The notes under the pieces: generated by a model
The model's input: only the letters and a program-made list of their open reading frames with translations
Databases searched by the model: none
What the model was told of the DNA's origin: nothing
Translations under genes and position numbers: made by a program
In this document: in pieces, positions 9,319 to 18,580 of the stretch
Position numbering within the stretch: position 1 is the stretch's first letter
Layout: each line of letters opens with the position of its first letter
Assembly (NCBI RefSeq): GCF_009754915.1
Contig: NZ_WPIK01000006.1
Span: forward strand, 1-64,000
Source of the DNA: Mucilaginibacter arboris
Lineage (GTDB): Bacteria; Bacteroidota; Bacteroidia; Sphingobacteriales; Sphingobacteriaceae
Length of the DNA stretch: 64,000 nucleotides
Reading direction: 5' to 3'

Positions 9319-10914
9319 TTAATAACCTGTATTTTGAGTTAGATTAGGATTATTGGTAATATCACTTGTAGGGATCGGATACAAAGTGCGGAAAGACTCA
9401 ACACCTTTCCCGTCTTTAATTCCGCCTTTCCATGGCCATAAGTAAGTACTTGAGGTAAACATTCCAAAACGGATTAAATCTGTCCGCCGAAAACCTTCCC
9501 AGTACAATTCCCGCCCTCTTTCAGGTAAAATATCACTTAAAGCCAAACTGGTTAAATTACCAGTTGCGTTGCTATACGCACGGGTGCGTAATAGGTTTAC
9601 GTATTGTAAAGCAGTACCTGTACTGCCGCCGGTACCGCCGCGTAAAACTGCTTCTGCATAAACTAAATACATTTCTCCTAAACGAAACAAAGGAAAATCA
9701 GTTGAACAGAAAGTACCGTTGGATGAAGCTGCAGTTGTACCGGTAGATGTTAGGTTTTTAAATTTTACTACAGCTAAACCTTGTGTAAAATCAGTTTCAT
9801 CGTTCATTACTGTGTTTGTTCCATAAAACATAGCACGTTTATCTGTTTTTCCTGAAGGATCGGAGAATAAGGCAGGTAAATTTGCTGTACTACGGTTACC
9901 GCCCCAGCCTCCATTAGGAACACCATAATTTGACGGCCCCATTGCCCCGTTTATAGAAGCATTGATAATATAAGTAGTACCACCGTAATTTTGTGTGTTA
10001 ACACCATCATAATTGATGGTTAAGATATTTTCTGATGTAGCAGAATTAGTGTTATTATCAGCTAAAAACAGGTTTGCATAACTGGATGATAAAGAATAAC
10101 CGGCACTGATTACTTTAGAAGCATAAGTAATGGCATCCGTATATCTTCCGTTTCCTGTTCCCAGGTAAACTTCTGAATTGAGGTACATCCGTGCTAACAA
10201 TGCCCAGTCTGCTGCCTCATCTGCACGGCCATATTCATTTTGTTTTGGTGCAACCAGTAACGGGTCAATCGCTTTCAGTTCAGATTCTATGTAAGCAAAC
10301 AGCTTTGCACGAGAGATTTGTGCCGGATAGTATTTTCCAATTGGCGTGGTTTCATCCACGTAAGGAGGGTTACCAAATAAATCCATCAAAACCCAATACT
10401 GGAAAGCCCTTAAAAAACGGGCTTCTGCCCTATAATAACGAACATTAGTTGCATCTGTACCAGTAATACCACGGCTTGCTAATTTATCATCTGTTGATTC
10501 GCGGATAAAAGCATTGGCAACGGTAATCTGATAGATTGACCGGTTGTACAAACCATTTAACAAAGTATTACTTGCGGCCCAGGTCATGTTATGAAAATCT
10601 GGAACGCCAACATCATTCCAGGCACAAACGGCTTCTTCTGTTGGCCACTCCTGGGCGCTCCACCATAAACGCAGAAAATCAGAAGTTCCGGCATCTATCC
10701 CGCCTAAATCAGAGCTGGCATTGCCATTGCTGCCGGTTAAAGCAAAAGCACCATATACTTTTGCCAGCGATTCTTTATAACCTGCAGGTGTACTGTAAAG
10801 AACATCGGCGGTGGTGGTATTGGTCGGAACCCGGTTCAGGTCCTTTTGACAGGAAACCAAACTAACAGCTATTAAAGCTATTATGGTTGTATATTTTAAT
10901 AAGTTCTTTTTCAT
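9319..10914 (-). CDS. susD: SusD/RagB-family starch-binding outer-membrane lipoprotein
   Basis: 531 aa. The lipoprotein signal (IALIAVSLVSC, then QKDLNRVPT) and the SusD features are clear: a helical TPR-like N-terminal half (YRAEARFLRAFQYWVLMDLFGN) and the C-terminal consensus LPERGRELYWEGFRRTDLIRFG near residue 470. It forms the lid over the SusC channel. It starts 21 bases after SusC ends, so the two are translated from one message. The substrate, starch or maltooligosaccharide, is inferred from the neighbouring GH13, GH31 and SusR-like genes. Confidence 0.95.
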   Translation of the reverse strand: MKKNLLKYTTIIALIAVSLVSCQKDLNRVPTNTTTADVLYSTPAGYKESLAKVYGAFALTGSNGNASSDLGGIDAGTSDFLRLWWSAQEWPTEEAVCAWNDVGVPDFHNMTWAASNTLLNGLYNRSIYQITVANAFIRESTDDKLASRGITGTDATNVRYYRAEARFLRAFQYWVLMDLFGNPPYVDETTPIGKYYPAQISRAKLFAYIESELKAIDPLLVAPKQNEYGRADEAADWALLARMYLNSEVYLGTGNGRYTDAITYASKVISAGYSLSSSYANLFLADNNTNSATSENILTINYDGVNTQNYGGTTYIINASINGAMGPSNYGVPNGGWGGNRSTANLPALFSDPSGKTDKRAMFYGTNTVMNDETDFTQGLAVVKFKNLTSTGTTAASSNGTFCSTDFPLFRLGEMYLVYAEAVLRGGTGGSTGTALQYVNLLRTRAYSNATGNLTSLALSDILPERGRELYWEGFRRTDLIRFGMFTSSTYLWPWKGGIKDGKGVESFRTLYPIPTSDITNNPNLTQNTGY

Positions 10915-10935
10915 ATCTTATTTACTTACGCAATC

Positions 10936-13900
10936 TTAAAAACCAAGGTTTAAGCCTAAAGTATATGTTCTTGGGCGCTGATAAAAATTGTTATCAATAC
11001 CGTTATAAACCTCAGGGTCAAGGCCCTGATACTTAGTAATTACAAATACATTTTGAACGTTAGCATTTAAACGCAGGTTTAAGCGGTTATTGTGGAATAT
11101 GTTTCCGAAATTATAGGCAAGCCCTGCATTGTCCATTCTAAGGAAAGATGCGTTTTGAACATAGTAATCGGATAAGTACTGACTGTTTGTAAAACCAGTG
11201 TTGTAAATATCTGAACTGCCATTATTAATTAAACCTGCTGTACTGATAATAGTATTTTGCGTACCTAAATTTGCCGCAGTATTGTTATAAATATAATTAC
11301 CTAAGCTCGCGCGCAAAACAGTGCTTACAGTCCATTTTTTATAAGACACATCTGTACTAAAGCCCATTAATACTTTAGGATAAGGGTTTTTATAATGATA
11401 AAGGTCTGCTGAGTTAATTACGCCATCACCGTTCAGGTCCTGGAAAACACCTTGTAAAGGTTTACCATTTGCATCATATACCTGTTTGTAAACTAAAAAG
11501 GCATTTGGCGAATAACCAACAGTATTGTATTCAATATAAGTTCCGGTAGCCCCGGAAATAGGATAAGTTGTATTAGCTACGTTTCCTACACTGGTACCTT
11601 TTGTTGCCGATAAATTGGTTATCTCGTTATAATTATAAGCAATGTTATAATTAATATTCCAGGTAATATCTTTCGTTTTTGCAGCTATTGCCCTGATACT
11701 AAATTCGACGCCCGAATTTTTCATATTCCCTACGTTATAGGTTAAAATATTAGAAAAATTAGTACCGGCAGGAACAGGGATACTGGACAGCAGATCTCTT
11801 GTTTTTTTGTAATAAGCATCGATTGCACCACTAATCCGTTGATTAAAGAAACCAAAGTCAAAACCGGCATTATAAGCTTCAGTAGTTTCCCATTTTAAGG
11901 TTGAATTATATGCCGATGGCGCATACATATTATAGAACGTGTTGCCGAACTGATATTGTGATGCTGTTACACTGTTATAATAAGTTGGCAGATACCCGTA
12001 ATTACCAATACCGGCCTGCTGGCCAGTAACACCATAGCTTAAACGTAATTTCAGGTCTGATAAGGCCTTTGCATCTTTCAGAAAGTTCTCATCACTCATT
12101 CTCCAGGTAAAAGCAGCAGACGGGAAAACGCCCCAGCGGTTATCAGGGGAAAATTTAGAAGAACCGTCTGTACGCAATGATCCTGCAAAAATATACTTGG
12201 TATTAAACGTATAGATTAAACGGCTGTAGTAAGATATTAACGTAGACCGTGGCTTATCGAAAGGATAAGTTGGTGTTGAACCTGCAATGAGTGTTCCGTT
12301 TGCACTATAAGTAGGATAATTGAAGGTTGTGGTTAGGAAATCATAATAACCATAACCTGCTGTTGCATTGATGTTACTGTTTAAAGCTTTAATATCACTG
12401 TTATAGTTCAGGTAAAATTCGCCTGTAGTATTGATAATATTTTGGTGATACTCAGAGCTGGAACCTAAAGTACTATAAGACTGCGCTGCGTTTGCAGGTA
12501 TAAAAGTACTGCCGCCGCCTTTTGAAGCATCATAACCTAAATTTAAATTAGCACGCAAAGCTTTTAAAAACGGAAAGCGGTAATCTGCAGTAAAATTGCC
12601 AAAACTTCTGTAAGTATCGCCATTGCTGTGGTAATCTTCTAAAACACCAACAGGGTTACGGGAAGCATTTGGGTTAATGCCGGTTGAAGCTACACCAGGC
12701 GTATTATACCACTCATAATAACCGTTCCAGGGAGAACCTGCAACATATATGGGTTGTGTAGGGTCAAAGCTTGCAGAAGCCCCGATAGCGCCTTGGTTAG
12801 CAAAACGACTTTTAGCATAAGTGCCGTTAACGTTAAAATCAAGCTTTAAATCATCATGCAATAATTTAGGACTTAACCTTATTGCAACAGTAGGGCGTTG
12901 TAAATGATCAGTTTTTAATATACCCGTTTCGTCCAGGTAACCTACAGAAACCCGGTATGGAATATTTTTGGTTGTTCCGGAGATGCTTAAATTATTATCA
13001 GAAGTAAGGGCAGTTTGATAAATTGCGTTTTGCCAGTTGGTATTTGCAGTGCCAAGCATGGCTGTTCTGTTGGTACCATTAGCAGCATCATAAGCTTTTA
13101 CATAAGTACGAATCTCATCAGCAGATAAAACACTTAGTTCACCTTCTTTGGTGGATAAAGAGTTTTTAGTAGAAAAATTGATTACCGGCTTGCCTGCAGT
13201 ACCTTTTTTAGTGGTAATTAAAATAACGCCATTGGATGCCCTTGAACCATAAATTGCTGTGGATGCAGCATCTTTTAACACCGTAAACGTTTCAATATCA
13301 TTTGGATTGATCAGACTTAAAGGATCGGCAACACCAGAAATAGTGGATGTACCATCCGGGTTTCGGTTTGGGGCAAGTGGCACGCCATCGATCACAATTA
13401 AAGGATCATTGCTGGCATTTAAAGATGCGCCCTGGCGGATACGGATAGTTGTACCGGCACCAGGCTGGCCACTATTGGTAGTAACAGAAACACCGGAAAC
13501 TTTTCCCTGGATCAATTCGCCGGGAGAAGTGGTGGCGCCCTGCTGGAAATCTCTCGCAGAAACAGTAGAAATTGCGCCGGTAACTTCTTTACGGGTTTGT
13601 GTACCGTAACCAATAACAACCACTTCGTTGAGCGATTGTGCCGTAGGCTGCATCTGGAAATTAACCTGAACATTTCCACTACTAACGGTTATTGTTTTTT
13701 TAATGGCGTTATAACCAACAAAATTGGCCGTTACTCCATAAGTCCCGGGTTTTACACCGGTAATCCTAAAATTACCATCAATATCCGTTGTAGCACCTAA
13801 AGTGGTACCATCAACGGTTACACTTGCACCTGGTAATGATAGGTTTTTCTCGTCCAGTACCTTTCCCGAAATACTTCCGGTTTGTGCAAACGACCAGACG

Positions 13901-13956
13901 GAAAGCATTAGAAATGTACTTAAAAGCACATACTTTTTTAAATATAGTTTTCTCAT
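10936..13956 (-). CDS. susC: SusC/RagA-family TonB-dependent outer-membrane transporter
   Basis: 1006 aa. A signal peptide (to about residue 24) is followed by a carboxypeptidase-D-like regulatory domain (GSISGKVLDEKNLSLPGASV), the SusC signature SLNEVVVIGYGTQTRKEVTGA near residue 115, a plug domain (VIDGVPL, GSRASNGVILITTKKG) and a long beta-barrel ending in Phe (YTLGLNLGF), as expected for BamA recognition. It imports maltodextrins with SusD. It is the first gene of the susCDE-GH31-GH13 operon and is preceded by an unusually long 895-base upstream region with control-like repeats. Confidence 0.95.
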   Translation of the reverse strand: MRKLYLKKYVLLSTFLMLSVWSFAQTGSISGKVLDEKNLSLPGASVTVDGTTLGATTDIDGNFRITGVKPGTYGVTANFVGYNAIKKTITVSSGNVQVNFQMQPTAQSLNEVVVIGYGTQTRKEVTGAISTVSARDFQQGATTSPGELIQGKVSGVSVTTNSGQPGAGTTIRIRQGASLNASNDPLIVIDGVPLAPNRNPDGTSTISGVADPLSLINPNDIETFTVLKDAASTAIYGSRASNGVILITTKKGTAGKPVINFSTKNSLSTKEGELSVLSADEIRTYVKAYDAANGTNRTAMLGTANTNWQNAIYQTALTSDNNLSISGTTKNIPYRVSVGYLDETGILKTDHLQRPTVAIRLSPKLLHDDLKLDFNVNGTYAKSRFANQGAIGASASFDPTQPIYVAGSPWNGYYEWYNTPGVASTGINPNASRNPVGVLEDYHSNGDTYRSFGNFTADYRFPFLKALRANLNLGYDASKGGGSTFIPANAAQSYSTLGSSSEYHQNIINTTGEFYLNYNSDIKALNSNINATAGYGYYDFLTTTFNYPTYSANGTLIAGSTPTYPFDKPRSTLISYYSRLIYTFNTKYIFAGSLRTDGSSKFSPDNRWGVFPSAAFTWRMSDENFLKDAKALSDLKLRLSYGVTGQQAGIGNYGYLPTYYNSVTASQYQFGNTFYNMYAPSAYNSTLKWETTEAYNAGFDFGFFNQRISGAIDAYYKKTRDLLSSIPVPAGTNFSNILTYNVGNMKNSGVEFSIRAIAAKTKDITWNINYNIAYNYNEITNLSATKGTSVGNVANTTYPISGATGTYIEYNTVGYSPNAFLVYKQVYDANGKPLQGVFQDLNGDGVINSADLYHYKNPYPKVLMGFSTDVSYKKWTVSTVLRASLGNYIYNNTAANLGTQNTIISTAGLINNGSSDIYNTGFTNSQYLSDYYVQNASFLRMDNAGLAYNFGNIFHNNRLNLRLNANVQNVFVITKYQGLDPEVYNGIDNNFYQRPRTYTLGLNLGF

Positions 13957-14020
13957 TGATTTATATAATTTTTACTGGTAAAAGAAGCACTGTTATTAAA
14001 TATGAACTTGTTTGATCCGT

Positions 14021-14033
14021 TTATAATTGGTTT
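14021..14033. promoter_or_regulatory. TTATAATTGGTTT element close to susC
   Basis: This 13-base word lies 65 bases before the susC start and recurs exactly at 14362-14374 and 18245-18257, all upstream of starch genes; a looser form (ATATAATTGGTAG) precedes the MFS gene near 16216. A binding site for the SusR-like regulator or part of a promoter is an inference. Confidence 0.45.
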
Positions 14034-14306
14034 ATAATTCTGATTAAATTAATAGGTTTCCTTTTGGCTTAATAACATCTATTTTTAGTGCATAAAAGAA
14101 GCACGGCAGTATTTTAGAACATTTAAGTTGGATGTAGTATCATCTTTTTTATTTTTATAATACAATAAATTCAAAAACTTATATTAATAATTACACTCTT
14201 ATATCATCACCTTTTTATCAGTGTACATACTGTAATTAAATTTATTTAAACCCGAAATTTTCAATAAGCTCTGATAGCTTCTTTTTATTACAAAAAACTT
14301 AGTCTA

Positions 14307-14504
14307 TAAAAACAGCAATTGGTTATCTATATTCTATTAGCCTGAATTGTTTACCGGCTTTTTATAATTGGTTTAATGGATCAAAAAAACGCTAATGTTC
14401 TGCTAAACGACCTATAACAAACAAAACCTTTGTTTTTAATCTCAACAAAGAAAAGCAGTATTAAAATCATTAGCTAAGTTTTAAAGAAGCATTAAAAAAA
14501 ATAT
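14307..14504. promoter_or_regulatory. Shared control region, copy upstream of susC
   Basis: Four blocks occur here in the same order and near-identical spacing as at 18194-18383: TAAAAACAGCAATTGGTTA (14307), TTATAATTGGTTT (14362), a block ending AACAAAGAAAAGCAGT (14431-14459) and an A-rich block ending TTAAAAAAAATAT (14475-14504). DNA between blocks is diverged, so the blocks look selected. Likely target of the neighbouring regulator; inference. Confidence 0.6.
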
Positions 14505-14851
14505 AAACTATTTTAATCTTAAATCCCTAAAAAACAAATAGTTATTAATTTAAAGCCCCTTAAAAATTTAAGGTTTAATGCCGATTTTTAAGGGTAAAAA
14601 GAGCATTTAAAATATGTATTGCCTGATTAGTTAATTTGCTGTTATCGGTATCTTCCTATAAAAGTTTTTGTTATAATTCACGCCTAAATCTTTCCCGTTA
14701 TCAACAGGAAAAATCCTGAAAAATGATGGCCATGTAATACTGCTTTAAACGAAATAAGCGGCATCCATATAAAAAGCAATAAAAAGGTTTTAGAATATTT
14801 ATTATTATTCTATAATATTTTATCATAAATAAAGCTGGCCCTTCTTCTATA

Positions 14852-16207
14852 TTACTGTTCCGGGGCAAAATTGATGTCTCTTTCATCATGAATAAACAGT
14901 ACAGAAACTGCTGCGCATAACATAAAAACACCGGCAAGCACAATAGCATAAATAGCATGCCCTCCAAAAATGTCTTTTACAATTAATCCGCCAAACAAGC
15001 CATTAATAATTTGCGGTAAAGTGATGAAGAAATTGAAAATCCCCATATATACCCCCATTTTTTGAGAAGGAATGGAGCCGGATAAAATAGCATAGGGCAT
15101 AGCCAGGATACTTCCCCAGGCAAGGCCAATGCCAATCATAGAAATAATGAGCACCTTAGGGTCCTGAATAAAAAAGATGGAGATTAAACCTGCTCCGCCT
15201 GCCATTAAAGAAAAAGCATGGGTAACCTTCCGGTTAGTTGCACGTGCAATAGCCGGAAGAAACAAGGCATAAATAGCAGAAATACCATTGTAAATCCCGA
15301 ACAATATACCAACCCAATTACCGGAATTTGCAAACGCTTCTGATGAAGTATCAGTTGGCGCAACATGGTAAATTTGTTGTGCAATAGCTGGCGCGGCAAA
15401 AACCCACATGGAAAATAAGGCGAACCAGGAAAAAAACTGCACTAAACCTAACTGGCGCATGGTTTGGGGCATACTCAGGAAATCCTGGAAAATGGTTAAA
15501 ATACCACCTGTTTCTGCTTTGGATTCTTCTCCGTGAAAAGCAGTATGTTCTTCCGGCGGATATTCTGTGGTGGTAACAATAGTCCATAAAAGGCAGACCA
15601 TTAAAACTACTGCACCTGTATAAAAGGAAAAAAGAACATTATCTGGAATATGATTTTGATCAGCAGTTTTAGAAATGCCTAAGTATTCAGAGAAAATATA
15701 GGGCAGCCAGGAACCTGCTACCGCGCCAATACCAATTAAAAAGGTTTGCACCGAAAAGCCCATTCCGCGCTGGCTATCCGGCAGTTTATCTGCAATTAAA
15801 GCACGGAAAGGTTCCATGGCCACATTGATTGAGGCATCCATAATCATCAGCATGCCGGCCCCTACCAATATCGGTGGTAAAAAATAGGCCATAAAAGAAG
15901 CATTGGGCAAAAAAACCGAAGCTGATGCAGCAAGCAACCCTCCAGTTAAAAAATAAGGTTTCCGCCGGCCTAACTTTGTCCAGGTCCGGTCGCTGTAATG
16001 CCCGATAATTGGCTGTACAATCATTCCGGTTAGCGGCGCTGCCAGCCAGAAAAGCGATAAATGCTCTACATCGGCACCAAAGGTTTGTAAGATGCGGGAA
16101 GCATTTCCGTTTTGCAGGGCAAAACCAAACTGGATCCCCAAAAAACCAAAATTCATGTTAAAAATCTGCCAAAAGCTTAGCCGTGGCCGTTCTAAAACTT
16201 CTTTCAT
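14852..16207 (-). CDS. MFS/GPH-type maltose or maltodextrin transporter, inner membrane
   Basis: 451 aa with about 12 hydrophobic segments. The N-terminus (RPRLSFWQIFNMNFGFLGIQFGFALQ) and the loop GHYSDRTWTKLGRRKPYFL match the SLC45/GPH-like sugar transporters often labelled MalT-like in Bacteroidetes. It would move maltose or glucose from periplasm to cytoplasm. It starts 48 bases after the neopullulanase gene, so the two form an operon separate from susCDE. One dispersed 14-mer lies inside (15890-15903), encoding N-A-S-F-M. Confidence 0.88.
   Translation of the reverse strand: MKEVLERPRLSFWQIFNMNFGFLGIQFGFALQNGNASRILQTFGADVEHLSLFWLAAPLTGMIVQPIIGHYSDRTWTKLGRRKPYFLTGGLLAASASVFLPNASFMAYFLPPILVGAGMLMIMDASINVAMEPFRALIADKLPDSQRGMGFSVQTFLIGIGAVAGSWLPYIFSEYLGISKTADQNHIPDNVLFSFYTGAVVLMVCLLWTIVTTTEYPPEEHTAFHGEESKAETGGILTIFQDFLSMPQTMRQLGLVQFFSWFALFSMWVFAAPAIAQQIYHVAPTDTSSEAFANSGNWVGILFGIYNGISAIYALFLPAIARATNRKVTHAFSLMAGGAGLISIFFIQDPKVLIISMIGIGLAWGSILAMPYAILSGSIPSQKMGVYMGIFNFFITLPQIINGLFGGLIVKDIFGGHAIYAIVLAGVFMLCAAVSVLFIHDERDINFAPEQ
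15890..15903 (+). repeat. Dispersed 14-mer inside the MFS gene
   Basis: This is an exact CATAAAAGAAGCAT, opposite to the gene, read as A-S-F-M in a transmembrane region. Confidence 0.9.
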
Positions 16208-16255
16208 AAACCGGTTATATAATTGGTAGGTTTAGTTTAAACATCGGGCTGCCTC

Positions 16256-18106
16256 TCACTTCAGCTCGAGTATGGTAACTGATTTTGCAGGCAAACCTAA
16301 ATTACTGATGGAGTTAAGCTGCTCACCTGTCATTACATTTAAAGCTTTTGTAAATCCTGCAGTCCGTTCTGTAAAACGGTCAGTAGTAATTGCAGATGGT
16401 GTTTCGTTACTATTGTAAACAACCATAACCGTTTTTTGCCGGTCGTAGCGAAAGTACACGTAAACACTGTTTTGCGGGATGTACTGCATCAGCTTTCCGG
16501 TTTGCAAGGCTGTTGAGTTTTTTCGGTAATTGGCCAGTTTTTGTACATAATTAAATGCTTCGTTTTCTTTTTCTGTACGGTCGGCAGCCGTAAACTTGTT
16601 TACCTGATCGCCCGGCCATCCTCCCGGAAAATCCAAACGGACCAAACCGTCAGGGTTGGAAAAATTCTTCATTAAAATCTCATCACCATAATACATCTGC
16701 GGAATGCCGCGCATGGTTAGCAGAAGCGCCATTCCGGCTTTGTACTTGTTAAAATCTTCTCCTACAACCGAGTAAAACCGGCTCATATCATGATTATCCA
16801 GAAAAATCACATTCCGGGTTGCATCCTGGTATAAAAAATCCTGTGCTACAATGGAGTACAAACGGTTGACGCCGTCCGTCCAACCATTTTTTCCGTTTAA
16901 TGCTTCGTTTATGGCATCTTTTATTTGTCCGTCTGTAACACCCGGCAGTTGTGTATCAAAACCACGGTTTACCGTATTTCCCTGTGTAAAATAAGCTTGG
17001 TTTGCTACCGACCAAACCAGCGTTTCGCCATAAATAGAGAAATGCGGAAACTCAGCTTTAACTTTTTTTGCCCAATCTGCCATGTAAGCGGCATCATTAT
17101 AAGGATAAGTATCTAAACGAAACCCATCCAAACCAGTATATTCTACCCACCAGATGTGGTTTTGGGTGAGGTAATTTTGAACGTACGGATTACTCTCGTT
17201 CATATCGGCCATACTATGATCAAACCAGCCATCCAGCATAATTTTTTTATCGATAAAAGAAGCATGCGGGTCCATTACGGCAGCATCACGAAAATTGGAA
17301 TTGGTATATTTTGGCCATTGATGTACCCAATCTTTCATTGGCATGTCTTTAATCAGCCATGATTCTGTTCCGATATGATTATGGACTAAATCTTTAATCA
17401 CTTTTAATCCCATCGCATGGCATTTTTCTACATAAGCTTTATACAATTCGTTGGTGCCGAAACGGGGATCGATCTTATAATAATCGGTAACGGCATAACC
17501 GTGATAAGAAGCATGCGGCTGATTGTTTTCTATTTCCGGTGTCATCCAAACAGCGGTTACGCCTAAATCTTTCAGATAACCCAAATGGTTCATTAAGCCC
17601 TGAATATCGCCACCGTGCCGCTGGTAAATAGAATCGCGGTTTAACGTAGTTTCCTCCATGCCTTTCACTACATCGTTGCTTTTATCTCCGTTCGAAAACC
17701 TGTCGGGCATCAAAAGATAAATCAAATCTTTACTGGTAACGCCTTGTGCACGGTTAGCTGCAAGGTTGCGGGCTTTCAGCTCATATTTAAACTGTAGGTT
17801 TTGTTGTCCGGAAGCCGAAAACACGATTGGAAAACTACCTGGTTTAGCTGAGGGTGCAATCTCCAGATCAAGAAACAAATAGTTTGGGTTTTCAACTTTA
17901 TGCACTTCTGTAAGTTTTACACCCGGATAGTTCAGTTTTACACTGCTTGCGGCTATGTTGTTTCCATGTATTAGCAATTGCAGTTTCGGGTCCTTCATTC
18001 CTACCCACCAAAAAGCTGGTTCTACACGTTCTAAACCGGGTATTTGAGCAAAAAGGCTACTTCCCAGAAAAACAAAAAAAAACGTAACGATTAATTTAAA
18101 TTTCAT
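16256..18106 (-). CDS. GH13 neopullulanase/cyclomaltodextrinase, SusA-like
   Basis: 616 aa with a signal peptide (MKFKLIVTFFFVFLGSSLFA). An N-terminal cyclomaltodextrinase-type Ig domain (IPGLERVEPAFWWVGMKDP, about residues 22-125) precedes the barrel. All four GH13 regions are intact: DLVHNH, GFRLDTYPY (nucleophile Asp), IYGETL (acid/base Glu) and FLDNHD. A small C-terminal sandwich follows. Domain order and length match SusA, which breaks maltooligosaccharides or cyclodextrins in the periplasm. It is first in a two-gene operon with the MFS transporter and has its own copy of the shared control region. Confidence 0.93.
   Translation of the reverse strand: MKFKLIVTFFFVFLGSSLFAQIPGLERVEPAFWWVGMKDPKLQLLIHGNNIAASSVKLNYPGVKLTEVHKVENPNYLFLDLEIAPSAKPGSFPIVFSASGQQNLQFKYELKARNLAANRAQGVTSKDLIYLLMPDRFSNGDKSNDVVKGMEETTLNRDSIYQRHGGDIQGLMNHLGYLKDLGVTAVWMTPEIENNQPHASYHGYAVTDYYKIDPRFGTNELYKAYVEKCHAMGLKVIKDLVHNHIGTESWLIKDMPMKDWVHQWPKYTNSNFRDAAVMDPHASFIDKKIMLDGWFDHSMADMNESNPYVQNYLTQNHIWWVEYTGLDGFRLDTYPYNDAAYMADWAKKVKAEFPHFSIYGETLVWSVANQAYFTQGNTVNRGFDTQLPGVTDGQIKDAINEALNGKNGWTDGVNRLYSIVAQDFLYQDATRNVIFLDNHDMSRFYSVVGEDFNKYKAGMALLLTMRGIPQMYYGDEILMKNFSNPDGLVRLDFPGGWPGDQVNKFTAADRTEKENEAFNYVQKLANYRKNSTALQTGKLMQYIPQNSVYVYFRYDRQKTVMVVYNSNETPSAITTDRFTERTAGFTKALNVMTGEQLNSISNLGLPAKSVTILELK
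17252..17265 (+). repeat. Dispersed 14-mer inside the neopullulanase gene
   Basis: This is an exact GATAAAAGAAGCAT, opposite to the gene, read as H-A-S-F-I-D. A shortened relative (TGATAAGAAGCAT) lies at about 17502-17514. Confidence 0.9.
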
Positions 18107-18193
18107 TTAGATGTACTTTTTTAAAACACGGTTATCGTATCTGCTATCAATACCAATTTTATCTTAACCAGGATTAAAAACAAAAATATCCTG

Positions 18194-18383
18194 TAAAAAC
18201 AGCAACTGGTTAAATAATATGCTTAGCCCTACTTTGGCTAAATTTTATAATTGGTTTGCGGATAAAAACACTGCTTTATGTTGCTCAACCTGCAACTAAA
18301 CTTGCTTGTGTTTTTAACGTTTAACAAAGAAAAGCAGTCTGAAAACCAATACCTAAGATTTAAAAAGCAATTAAAAAAAATAT
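18194..18383. promoter_or_regulatory. Shared control region, copy upstream of the neopullulanase gene
   Basis: Blocks: TAAAAACAGCAACTGGTTA (18194), TTATAATTGGTTT (18245), a block ending AACAAAGAAAAGCAGT (18309-18338) and an A-rich block ending TTAAAAAAAATAT (18354-18383). Their order and spacing match 14307-14504. The region lies about 90-280 bases before the start codon. Confidence 0.6.
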
Positions 18384-18472
18384 CAGGCTTTTTTAAAATA
18401 AAGGATTTATCTTCAATAAGTTATATAAAAATAACCATCAAAGAATTTAAAGCTTTTCCCGGATTTTTAGTT

Positions 18473-18486
18473 GATAAAAGAAGCAT
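18473..18486 (+). repeat. Dispersed 14-mer
   Basis: This is an exact GATAAAAGAAGCAT, downstream of the SusR-like gene. Confidence 0.9.
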
Positions 18487-18580
18487 AACCACAACTATTT
18501 GCAGTTAAACCACTAAAAAGGGAAGCATTTTTTACCAGAGGAAATATTAAGGCAACAGAAGCTTAAAATATTGCAGAAGC

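Larger units (their letters stand above)
13957..14851. other. Long regulatory-looking gap upstream of susC
   Basis: No gene is seen in these 895 bases. They hold two one-base variants of the dispersed 14-mer ending GCAC (13977-13990 and 14091-14104), two copies of TTATAATTGGTTT (14021 and 14362), and a block at 14307-14504 that is homologous to the DNA upstream of the neopullulanase gene. The SusC message may therefore have a leader of several hundred bases. Confidence 0.7.
18107..18580. other. Gap between the neopullulanase and regulator genes
   Basis: No gene is seen. It carries the second shared control region (18194-18383) and one exact dispersed 14-mer (18473-18486), with a degenerate relative at about 18513-18528. 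Confidence 0.7.

Noticed and set aside
13259-13609. Plus-strand frame of 116 codons
   Set aside because: It lies opposite the SusC plug region, whose protein is well conserved.
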